NCBI GenBank assembly: GCA_003645745.1
Contig: QNCH01000018.1
Span: 1 to 14,091, forward strand
Origin: Candidatus Omnitrophota bacterium
GTDB taxonomy: Bacteria > Omnitrophota > Gorgyraeia > B26-G9
DNA length: 14,091 nt
Direction: 5' to 3'
Both the position numbers and the translations under genes were made by a program. Below are positions 7,639 through 13,986 of this stretch, in pieces (the first letter of the stretch is position 1; each line of letters opens with the position of its first letter). Below the pieces are notes generated by a model that was not told the origin of the DNA, did not search any database, and saw nothing but the letters and a program-made list of their open reading frames with translations.

Positions 7639-7752
7639 AGATTTCCGCCAAAAGATTACGGAAATGACAAAAAAAATGGTGATGATAAGGCTGGTAGGAT
7701 TGATGATAAAATACCCTACAATGTCGTTCCCGCAATTTTTTAGCGGAAATCT
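7639..7752. repeat. BIME-like inverted pair of REP hairpins upstream of dciA
   Basis: Arms 7639-7668 and 7723-7752, 30 bases each, are inverted copies (AGATTTCCGC at one end, GCGGAAATCT at the other) with about five mismatches. Each arm can itself fold into a small TTCCCGC-type hairpin, and both are related to the hairpin at 476-502. The 54-base spacer shows no gene. The element ends 12 bases upstream of the dciA-like ATG, so it forms the 5' region of that transcript if transcription starts at 7801-7829. Confidence 0.75.
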
Positions 7753-7800
7753 ATACGCAGCCATCTGCCTGATATAATTCGCTATGTTTAAACTATATTT

Positions 7801-7829
7801 ATAATACACGTTACAAGGATACAATCCAA
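7801..7829 (-). promoter_or_regulatory. Weak promoter candidate for dciA-remB-gyrB-gyrA
   Basis: On the minus strand TTGGAT (7824-7829) and TATTAT (7801-7806) are 17 bases apart. The -10 is good, the -35 poor. It lies downstream of the dnaN stop and upstream of the repeat and dciA. GTTACAA (7810-7816) and TTGTAAC (7842-7848) form an inverted repeat around it, which could be an operator. The rest of 7753-7917 shows no gene. Confidence 0.25.
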
Positions 7830-7901
7830 CGCAGCTTCTTTTTGTAACCTTTTACAACTAAAAAAAATCCTTATATATTAAATTAAAAACAGACGTCAGC
7901 G

Positions 7902-7917
7902 TCATTCACCGATTACA
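7902..7917. repeat. Repeat end TCATTCACCGATTACA at the dnaN stop
   Basis: These 16 bases match the inverted left end of the 441-580 element (one mismatch, TCATTCATCGATTACA) and its right end GTCACCGATTACA. The motif ends on the base before the dnaN stop codon (7918-7920). It is preceded by GACGTCAGCGTC. No second arm is obvious nearby, so it is probably a solo or decayed end. Confidence 0.5.
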
Positions 7918-9021
7918 CTATTTTATTGTCATTGGCAAAACAATATAAATCAATTTTCCTGATTCAGCATTATCTTCTTTGATTACACAAGGTTTCTCAT
8001 CCTCTATTTCAAATTCAACAACATCTTTATCTAAAACCTTTAAAATATCAATCATAAAAAATGGATTAACATTAATACTTATTTCAGAATGCCCATATTC
8101 AATATTAATATTTTCCTTAGCTTCTCCAACATCCGGAGTTATCTTAGAAACTATTAACTTCTCTTTAAAAATATCCATTTTTACTGATTGAGAATCAATG
8201 CTTGTAAATAAACCAACTCTTTTTAAAGCAGATAAAAATAACTGTTTATCAATCTTCATTTTATTGTAATTTTGATTTGGAATAGCTTGCTCATAAGGAG
8301 GAAACTCCCCTTCAATCAGCCGTGAAATTAATATCGTCTTGTTTAATTGAAAAGCAACCTGATTAACAGCAAAGGCTATTTCCAGATTACCTTTATCCTG
8401 CAATGCCCTGCTTAATTCAATAATCATTTTTGTTGGAATAATCAGTCTTTTTTCATTTTTTAGATTAAAAGACTGTGTATTTTGAATTATCGCGATACGG
8501 CGACTGTCAGTAGCAGCTAAATTTAAAGTATTATTTTTAAACAAAAAAAACGTACCATTCAAAATATGCCTTGTTTCATCTTTAGACATTGCAAAGCTAA
8601 CTTTTTTTAGCATTGTTTTAAAAACACCCTGTTCCATAACAACACTTTCAGATCGTTCAAACTCAGGCAGTAAAGGAAATTCTTCTTTAGGTAAACCATT
8701 TAATTTAAAAGAACACAAACCGCAGTTAATAAAAATATTATAGCCATTCTTAGTATTAATAGATACTTTTTCATTGGGTAGCTCTTTAATGATCTCAGCA
8801 AATCTTCTTGATGGAATAGTTATAGCCCCTTCTTCTATTACATCTGCTATAGATTGAAAAACAATACTTAGATCAAGGTCTGTCGCACTAAAATTAACTT
8901 TTCCATCTATTGTTTCCACAAGCATATTGGATAAAATAGGTAAAGTAGTTTTATTTGGAATAGCGCCTTCAACTCTGTGTATAGCAGCTAAAAGTTCTTG
9001 TTTACTTATTTCAAAATGCAT
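7918..9021 (-). CDS. dnaN: DNA polymerase III subunit beta (sliding clamp)
   Basis: The homodimeric clamp tethers DNA polymerase III to DNA and binds many partners. 367 residues from the chosen ATG at 9021, within the usual 365-380. The N-terminus MHFEISKQELLAAIHRVEGA is canonical. Other clamp landmarks are NKTTLPILSNMLVE, SATDLDLSI (first domain), ILNGTFFLF and AATDSRRIAI (second domain) and EGEFPPYEQAIP (third domain); the end VLPMTIK is close to the common VLPMRL/MPMR terminus. A longer frame from the ATG at 9042 is rejected because AAAGGGGG, the ribosome-binding site at about 9027-9034, would be inside it. A near-consensus DnaA box overlaps the region just upstream. It is probably cotranscribed with dnaA across a 133-base AT-rich spacer. 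Confidence 0.98.
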   Translation of the reverse strand: MHFEISKQELLAAIHRVEGAIPNKTTLPILSNMLVETIDGKVNFSATDLDLSIVFQSIADVIEEGAITIPSRRFAEIIKELPNEKVSINTKNGYNIFINCGLCSFKLNGLPKEEFPLLPEFERSESVVMEQGVFKTMLKKVSFAMSKDETRHILNGTFFLFKNNTLNLAATDSRRIAIIQNTQSFNLKNEKRLIIPTKMIIELSRALQDKGNLEIAFAVNQVAFQLNKTILISRLIEGEFPPYEQAIPNQNYNKMKIDKQLFLSALKRVGLFTSIDSQSVKMDIFKEKLIVSKITPDVGEAKENINIEYGHSEISINVNPFFMIDILKVLDKDVVEFEIEDEKPCVIKEDNAESGKLIYIVLPMTIK

Positions 9022-9034
9022 ATTTATCCCCCTT

Positions 9035-9043
9035 TTGTCCACA
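9035..9043 (-). promoter_or_regulatory. DnaA box (one mismatch) upstream of dnaN
   Basis: TTGTCCACA on the plus strand differs from TTATCCACA at one base. It sits directly 5' of the dnaN ribosome-binding site, a plausible place for DnaA to modulate dnaN expression or to take part in origin binding. Confidence 0.4.
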
Positions 9044-9154
9044 ATGTTAATATATTACTATGATTAATTTAATTTATTTAAAAATAGTAGTATTAATAAT
9101 AGTAATGCTGTGTATATCGTAGATAACTAACGTAACTTCTTATTTTACAGCAAG

Positions 9155-10531
9155 TTACTTTGTTTTTATTTTGTGTATAAACCCTGTTAACAACTCATCT
9201 AAGGTGTGATCAGATGTGCGAAGTTGTTTTATTTTTTCGCAAGCGTGTAAAACTGTTGTATGGTCTCTGCCTCCGAAATTGCCGCCAATTTCATTTAATG
9301 AATGATTTGTCATTTGACGGCATAGATACATTGCTATTTGCCTTGGATATACAATGGCTTTACTTCTTCCGCTTTTTTTTATGTCAGAAATACGCATATT
9401 AAAATTTTCAGAAACAATTTTTTGTATTCTTCCTATACTAACTACTTTAACAAAAAAATCTTCTTTTATTGCGTCTTTTAATACTTCTTGCGCCAGAGTA
9501 ATTGATATTTTACTGTTAGTTAAGGAGGCATAAGCAACTACTCTGATCAACGCTCCTTCTAACTCTCTAATATTAGAACGAATTTTTTCAGCAATAAAGA
9601 AAAGCACATCATCAGGAACTTTAACAATTTCTCTTTCTGCTTTCTTTTTTAAAATAGCAGTTCTTGTTTCAAAGTCAGGAGGCTGTATATCTGTGACAAG
9701 CCCCCAGGTAAATCTTGAAACTAAACGTTCTTCTAACCCAAGAATTTCTTTAGGAGAGCGGTCACTTGAAACAATAATTTGTTTATGATAGTCATAAAGA
9801 GTATTAAATGTATGAAAAAATTCTTCCTGAGTACTTTCTTTACCAGAAATAAACTGAATATCATCAATTAGTAAAACATCAACGCAGCGGTATTTTTCTC
9901 TAAAGCGCGTAGTTGTGCGTTTTTGTATTGCTGTGATTAATTGATTTGTGAATTTTTCACTGGTTACGTATGCTAATTTTGTTTGTGAATTTTTTTTGAG
10001 CAAATAATGGCCGATAGCTTGCATTAAATGAGTTTTTCCTAAACCAACACCGCCGTAAATAAAAAGCGGGTTATAAGCTTTGGCAGGTGATTGGGCGACA
10101 GCCATACTCGCTGCATGCGCGAACCGATTATTTGCCCCAACCACAAAATCATTAAAAGTATATTTTGGATTTAAATAAAGATCATTTTTAGGTGGCGCTA
10201 AAAAAACATTTTTATTATATACTTTTAATTCTTTTATTTTTTCTATTTGTAATACATTTTCTTCTTTTGAAATAGAAAAATCAATGCGTAAATTATTTTG
10301 TGTAATATGATAAGCTGCTTTGGTTATAAACTTAAGATAATGATCAATAATCCATTCCTTATAAAATTTATTAGGGACTTTTAAGGTTAATGATTCATTG
10401 CTAATGTTTATCGCTGTAACAGGCTTTAACCATGTTTCAAAACTCTCGGCGCTAATTTCAGAGCTAATTTCAGATAAAATGTTATGCCAGATATTGTCCG
10501 AAACAGTTTGTTCTGCTTTTAAGTTATCCAC
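9155..10531 (-). CDS. dnaA: Chromosomal replication initiator protein DnaA
   Basis: AAA+ initiator that binds DnaA boxes and melts oriC. 458 residues from the GTG at 10531. Domain I is seen as IWHNILSEISSEISAESFETW. The AAA+ core begins near YTFNDFVVGANNRFAHAA; Walker A is GGVGLGKTH (160-168), Walker B LLIDDIQF (220-227), followed by EERLVSRFTWG with the arginine finger. Domain IV carries GGRDHTTVLHA (420-430), the DNA-binding signature. The frame stays open to a GTG at 10609, but those 26 extra residues (MNNLFFFKCK...) do not look like DnaA and have no ribosome-binding site. The GTG at 10531 is preferred on family length, although its own Shine-Dalgarno is weak (AAGAGG is about 36 bases upstream). 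A DnaA box covers this start codon, suggesting autoregulation. Confidence 0.97.
   Translation of the reverse strand: MDNLKAEQTVSDNIWHNILSEISSEISAESFETWLKPVTAINISNESLTLKVPNKFYKEWIIDHYLKFITKAAYHITQNNLRIDFSISKEENVLQIEKIKELKVYNKNVFLAPPKNDLYLNPKYTFNDFVVGANNRFAHAASMAVAQSPAKAYNPLFIYGGVGLGKTHLMQAIGHYLLKKNSQTKLAYVTSEKFTNQLITAIQKRTTTRFREKYRCVDVLLIDDIQFISGKESTQEEFFHTFNTLYDYHKQIIVSSDRSPKEILGLEERLVSRFTWGLVTDIQPPDFETRTAILKKKAEREIVKVPDDVLFFIAEKIRSNIRELEGALIRVVAYASLTNSKISITLAQEVLKDAIKEDFFVKVVSIGRIQKIVSENFNMRISDIKKSGRSKAIVYPRQIAMYLCRQMTNHSLNEIGGNFGGRDHTTVLHACEKIKQLRTSDHTLDELLTGFIHKIKTK
9172..9180 (+). promoter_or_regulatory. DnaA box TTATACACA at the 3' end of dnaA
   Basis: TGTGTATAA on the plus strand is the complement of TTATACACA, which fits TTATNCACA. 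It lies in the last codons of dnaA, next to the AT-rich dnaA-dnaN spacer (9044-9154) that also holds a near match TGTGTATAT around 9111. The spacer could therefore be part of an origin, though two sites are thin evidence. Confidence 0.4.
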
Positions 10532-10532
10532 A
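10524..10532 (-). promoter_or_regulatory. Perfect DnaA box over the dnaA start codon
   Basis: TTATCCACA on the plus strand; on the coding strand TGTGGATAA, which contains the proposed start codon GTG and the second codon GAT. Bound DnaA would block initiation of its own translation or elongation of transcription. The same nonamer also occurs inside two coding regions (1801-1809 in the Maf-like gene, 6937-6945 in gyrB as the codons for VDN), so a single match is not unique. Confidence 0.6.
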
Positions 10533-10623
10533 ATATATATGCTTACTTTCGAATAATGTAACCTCTTTATTTTGAAGAGTTTACATTTGAAAAAAAATAA
10601 GTTGTTCACGGTTTATTAACAAT

Positions 10624-10650
10624 GATAAATAACAATGTTTGTTATTTATC
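10624..10650. repeat. Perfect 12-bp palindrome upstream of dnaA
   Basis: GATAAATAACAA (10624-10635) and TTGTTATTTATC (10639-10650) pair perfectly around TGT. It is about 93 bases upstream of the preferred dnaA start. It could be an operator, a 5' leader hairpin or part of an unwinding element. It is not part of the family-1 repeat, which starts at 10659. Confidence 0.65.
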
Positions 10651-10658
10651 TGTATTAC

Positions 10659-10810
10659 ATACTCAAACGTAATAAGTTTGTAATTTTATGACGTTTCCCT
10701 CACACCGCATCTTGAAACGTTCATCATTGACCCAAAAAAATAATCCAGAGCGTTTCAAGATAGGGAACAGGGAAACACATAAATTTTATAAACCAATTAC
10801 TTTAGAGTAT
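10659..10810. repeat. Dispersed repeat family 1, full inverted-repeat copy (MITE-like)
   Basis: The left arm (10659-10722) starts ATACTCAAACGTAATAAG and ends CATCTTGAAACGTTC; the right arm (10748-10810) is its diverged inverse, starting GAGCGTTTCAAGATAGGG and ending GAGTAT. Arms agree at roughly three quarters of positions, with a 25-base spacer. It carries no transposase and is the only two-armed copy in the window. A second GAGTATA follows just outside the right end. Confidence 0.75.
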
Positions 10811-10876
10811 ATATTTGAGTATAACAGATTGTTATATATATTTAAAGAAATTTCTTATTTTTTAAGTAATCGCTGA

Positions 10877-10931
10877 AAAGCTGTGAAATATTATTACATT
10901 TTAGCAGATAATTAACGGGCGAGGAAACCTC
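10877..10931. repeat. Composite of AAGCTGTGAAATA and GGGCGAGG repeats
   Basis: AAAAGCTGTGAAATATTATTA starts at about 10877 and shares AAGCTGTGAAATA with 13991-14003 and, inverted, with the end of the window. ATAATTAACGGGCGAGGAAACCTC (about 10908-10931) matches the inverse of 13894-13917 at the transposase remnant. GAGG-AAA-CCTC can form a small hairpin. The repeat lies on the far side of the transglycosylase gene, in opposite orientation to the 13.9 kb copy. Confidence 0.6.
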
Positions 10932-10997
10932 TCTCCTGCGATATTAAAATGATAATAAAAATATAATGAGCGACTATTAGCAGAATATATAGTTATA

Positions 10998-11006
10998 TGC
11001 TATAAT
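10998..11006 (+). promoter_or_regulatory. Extended -10 promoter for the transglycosylase gene
   Basis: TGCTATAAT is a perfect extended -10 (TGnTATAAT); no good -35 is needed or seen. It is about 85 bases upstream of the ATG. A perfect palindrome ACAATTTTAAATTGT (11025-11039) lies just downstream and could be an operator. CTTTGCAAAG (11074-11083) overlaps the AAAGGCG ribosome-binding site and could fold over it. Confidence 0.5.
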
Positions 11007-11091
11007 TTAATATATCAGAAATTTACAATTTTAAATTGTTTAGCCCTAATGGACTGTAATTTATTTTTTATGACTTTGCAAAGGCGTATTT

Positions 11092-13731
11092 ATGAAAAAA
11101 TATAAAAGATATAAAATAATTTTGCCCTTAATAGTATTAATATTGTGCCAGTCATTAATATTATCAGATTGTTTCTGGTGTGTTCATTCCATTAAAAGTT
11201 GCCTTGAATTTGAACAAAAAAATACACTAGCGCCTGGCCTTAACCTGAATAAACAGGAGATAGCGCATATTTATCGCTTGTTTTTTCAAGACAGCGCTTC
11301 TTTAGACAAACCATCTAAAAGCAATGTTCCTGAAAATGGAGACAGAAGAGATTTTTTAATTGGCTTGGCAAGCGCGTTTACCTTAAAAGGATTTAGTGAT
11401 CTGTTTGGGCGCGGGGCAAGCAATGTTTCAGCACAGGAAAAAATGTTTGAGCATCCTTGTGATTTAGTGCTTGATTTTGGTGCAAAAGTAGATTCTTCAG
11501 CGCTTAAACGTTATGCAAAAATTATTGAAAAACATAAATTATTGCGTTTTGTGACTATTATGGATGATGAAAATACAACAAAACTTGTTTTATCTTTAGG
11601 AGAGCCTGAAATTGGGATGGAAGTTGTTTCCAAAAATTTAAACCGCGATTTAAAGCGTAGCGGGTTAAAGACTTTAGAAATAGTGTCGAGTTCCGCTGTA
11701 TGGGAGCAAACAAAAACGTTTAGAGAAATTAAGGCTTTTATTAATACAGTTGATATAATTTCAGTTGATTTGGGACAAGGAAAAATAAATAAAAAAGAAC
11801 TGCAGGAACTGTTTCAAGCAGTAACTTATGTGGAAAGTAGGTTTAAACATTGGGAAAAAGGGTTTATGCCCAGAACATATAAATTGGTTAGTTCTGAAAC
11901 AGGAGCAAGCGGAGTAATGCAGATAGTAAAAGCATCCGCGTTAAAACAAGTAGCTTTTTGGGTATTTGGCGGCGCGGATAATCTTAAAAAGAATGTGTCC
12001 GGCGGATGGGTAAGACATCAGCAAGTGTTAAAAGCTGTAGAAAAAGTAAAAAAAGAATATTTAGAAGATTATCTTGTAGCTGGAAGAATTAACGACCAGC
12101 AAAAAAAAGAATTAGCAGTAAAAGCAATAATTAAAAATACTATACAAGATTCATTTTGGAAGGAACAGGGGGTTTATGTAAATATTTATTATTTATTAGC
12201 ATTGTGGCAAGCTGAATTTGGCTTAGATGAAAATATCGCGCGGGAAATTGTTGGGTTGATTGCTGCCCAAAATTTAGCAGTTGAAGGAGAGGCTGGAGGC
12301 TGTATGCCAGACACGTATTTAGAGGCTAAAAAGCAGGTCAGCCGCGAACGTTTAAGAAACGCGCTTGTTTATGAAGTGGTTGGCAAAGAAATAATTAATA
12401 AAATACAAAGACAGGGAGGCACTGTCGCTCAAAAGCATAAAAAAATGATGGAAGTATTATTAAAACAAACAAAAGAAGATAAGTCATATAATCAAAAAAT
12501 TGGAGGACTTTACTTGTTTTTCCAATATGATCGAACACGCAGATTAAAGCTTACGCGTAAAGGAAATAATTATGCTTTAAAAGAAGGGGTATTGGCAGAT
12601 CCTTTTGAGTATGGTTATGATCATCTTCTATCTGCTGCTGCAGCGTATAATAGTGGTTGGAGTACAGTAAAACAGGAGTTACTTCTTTCCGGCCCTGACT
12701 GGGCGCAAAATATTGTTGGTGTGCGGCCGGAAAATCCGCGTGAGCCGATTAATTACGTGCGAAAATATTTAGAATTCACGTTAAGACATACTGGTTATTT
12801 AACAGAACAAAGAAATAGTTTAAGATGCGCTTTAAACACAGAAAGATATAAACGTATATATAAAACACGCAAAAGACAACTTTTTGAGTACTGTGAGACA
12901 AAAAAGCGCTACATAAATGGAAGATTAATTAAACGGCACAAACAGTATAAAAAAAATCCGATAAATAGTTTTAATTATAAAATTGATTCCCAATTAGCCA
13001 GTCTTTTATCCGCGATTTTAGGCACTGAGTATGTGGATTCATTTATTAGTAGTTATGATCAATGGGATGAGCATATTTTAAGTTCTACAGAGCCGACATT
13101 TAATATTTTGGCAATGAAAATTACAAATAAGAACTGCCCTGCATATTTATATCAAAATCAGGGGGAAGCATTATTAAATTATTTGAGAAAAAATGGATAT
13201 ACAACTTCTTGCAATGTTTTAGAGCAAAAGATAAACGAATATCGGAGTTTGTGGCAGCAAAGGCTAAAAATAGAGGAACAAGCCGCAGAGCTAAAAAGAA
13301 AACAGGTTGAAGCAGAAAAGGCAAACAAAGAAAAACAGCTCTGGCTTTATGCGCGGGATATTGGCTTAAAAGGATTCGCAGGCCTTTCTATTCTTTCCGC
13401 GCTTTTTTTTATTATTCGGCGGAGGATAAAATTAAGCAGAAACGTTAATAAAGATAGAAAAAAACAGAGTCCGCGTATTCGTTCTTCAAGCAGGATAGAG
13501 AAAAGCCCAATGTATTTTAGAGGAAAAAACAAAAGGAGATCACGCCCAAATATGGTTCAAAAGCTATTCAAGCGATATTTAAAACAAAAGAGAAAGCAAC
13601 CTAAAGATAAATTTTATCCAGAAGAAAAAATAAATTTGGGTCCGCGTATTTTTGATAAACAGACATCTCCTTTTATTATTAAAAAAAGACGATTAAATGA
13701 TTCTGGGCAGAGCATTGCCCAGGCGGTTTAG
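11092..13731 (+). CDS. Membrane-anchored lytic transglycosylase (SLT-domain) protein
   Basis: 879 residues. A hydrophobic leader (10-25) after MKKYKRYK indicates export, and a second, twin-arginine-like signal RRDFLIGLASAFTL (85-98) ending near VSAQE follows. A domain I do not recognise covers about 118-230. The SLT signature is clear: catalytic Glu in YVESRF (Glu248), SETGASGVMQI (268-278), IGGLYLFF (470-477), AAAAYNSG (515-522) and INYVRKYLEF (553-562). These enzymes cleave peptidoglycan between MurNAc and GlcNAc to form 1,6-anhydroMurNAc. About 190 residues are inserted between GVMQI and the later motifs, far more than usual. The end has a coiled-coil-like charged stretch (720-750), a membrane segment (about 758-776) and an about 100-residue strongly basic tail, presumably cytoplasmic. 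AAAGGCG precedes the ATG. It diverges from dnaA; the reason for that position is unknown. Confidence 0.85.
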   Translation: MKKYKRYKIILPLIVLILCQSLILSDCFWCVHSIKSCLEFEQKNTLAPGLNLNKQEIAHIYRLFFQDSASLDKPSKSNVPENGDRRDFLIGLASAFTLKGFSDLFGRGASNVSAQEKMFEHPCDLVLDFGAKVDSSALKRYAKIIEKHKLLRFVTIMDDENTTKLVLSLGEPEIGMEVVSKNLNRDLKRSGLKTLEIVSSSAVWEQTKTFREIKAFINTVDIISVDLGQGKINKKELQELFQAVTYVESRFKHWEKGFMPRTYKLVSSETGASGVMQIVKASALKQVAFWVFGGADNLKKNVSGGWVRHQQVLKAVEKVKKEYLEDYLVAGRINDQQKKELAVKAIIKNTIQDSFWKEQGVYVNIYYLLALWQAEFGLDENIAREIVGLIAAQNLAVEGEAGGCMPDTYLEAKKQVSRERLRNALVYEVVGKEIINKIQRQGGTVAQKHKKMMEVLLKQTKEDKSYNQKIGGLYLFFQYDRTRRLKLTRKGNNYALKEGVLADPFEYGYDHLLSAAAAYNSGWSTVKQELLLSGPDWAQNIVGVRPENPREPINYVRKYLEFTLRHTGYLTEQRNSLRCALNTERYKRIYKTRKRQLFEYCETKKRYINGRLIKRHKQYKKNPINSFNYKIDSQLASLLSAILGTEYVDSFISSYDQWDEHILSSTEPTFNILAMKITNKNCPAYLYQNQGEALLNYLRKNGYTTSCNVLEQKINEYRSLWQQRLKIEEQAAELKRKQVEAEKANKEKQLWLYARDIGLKGFAGLSILSALFFIIRRRIKLSRNVNKDRKKQSPRIRSSSRIEKSPMYFRGKNKRRSRPNMVQKLFKRYLKQKRKQPKDKFYPEEKINLGPRIFDKQTSPFIIKKRRLNDSGQSIAQAV
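13703..13722. terminator. Hairpin inside the last codons of the transglycosylase gene
   Basis: CTGGGCA and TGCCCAG form a 7-bp GC-rich stem with a 6-base loop, overlapping the last codons. No T-tract follows (GCGGTTTAGG), so it is a weak terminator candidate. It may instead mark the border of the neighbouring mobile-element remnant. Confidence 0.3.
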
Positions 13732-13735
13732 GTAT

Positions 13736-13888
13736 AATATATTCGCAAATTTTGTGTAATGATTTATCGTTGCGGATAACATGGTCATAAAAATTACGTT
13801 GCCATATTTTATTAATACCATTATTTTTTAATGTATTTATTTGTTTGGTCGAATTATATTTAAAATAGGCAATGATCTGTCCCAACGT
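13736..13888 (-). pseudogene. Remnant of a REP-associated Y1 (RAYT-like) transposase
   Basis: The minus strand reads TLGQIIAYFKYNSTKQINTL then INKIWQRNFYDHVIRNDKSL and HKICEYI. This matches the C-terminal half of Y1-type REP-associated transposases (typical pattern LGxIIxxFKxxxTKxIN ... WQRNFYEHIIRNExELxxIxxYI). The HUH-motif half is missing. The frame runs on upstream into a REP-like inverted pair (13891-13981) and downstream over the antisense of the transglycosylase 3' end, neither of which looks like transposase. The family copies and moves REP hairpins using a single-strand mechanism, which fits the repeats nearby. Confidence 0.75.
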
Positions 13889-13890
13889 AG

Positions 13891-13981
13891 GGGCGAGGTT
13901 TTCTCGCCCGTTAATTATATTATTATTGTCATTATCATAATTTTTGTTATTAATCATATTATCCGGGCGGGAAAACCCCGC
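13891..13981. repeat. BIME-like inverted pair of GC-rich hairpins
   Basis: Hairpin 1 is GGGCGAG (13891-13897) with CTCGCCC (13903-13909), loop GTTTT. Hairpin 2 is GCGGG (13967-13971) with CCCGC (13977-13981). The two units with their flanks are inverted copies (GAGGTTTTCTCGCCCGTTAAT against GGGGTTTTCCCGCCCGGATAAT), with an AT-rich spacer. Hairpin 1 flank is shared with 10908-10931. It touches the transposase remnant and forms its apparent N-terminus. Confidence 0.7.
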
Positions 13982-13986
13982 TTTAG

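Larger units (their letters stand above)
10532..11091. other. Divergent dnaA / transglycosylase spacer, oriC candidate
   Basis: 560 AT-rich bases between divergent genes. It contains a 27-base palindrome (10624-10650), the family-1 inverted repeat (10659-10810), a short copy of the AGCTGTGAAA/GGGCGAG repeats (10877-10931), and a promoter (10998-11006). Genes on both sides point away, as expected around a bidirectional origin next to dnaA. Apart from the box at 10524-10532 I see no other TTATNCACA match inside, so an origin here rests on position only. No gene was seen. Confidence 0.35.

Noticed and set aside
7627..7824. N-terminal extension of the dciA-like frame from an ATG at 7824
   Set aside because: The 66 extra residues are encoded by the inverted hairpin pair and its flank, and DUF721 proteins normally begin close to the ILPISEIINDML segment.
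9022..9042. Longer dnaN from an ATG at 9042
   Set aside because: The clear AAAGGGGG ribosome-binding site would be inside the gene; the ATG at 9021 matches the family N-terminus.
10532..10609. Longer dnaA from a GTG at 10609
   Set aside because: The extra residues do not resemble DnaA, no ribosome-binding site precedes the codon, and the GTG at 10531 gives a normal length; it is not excluded.
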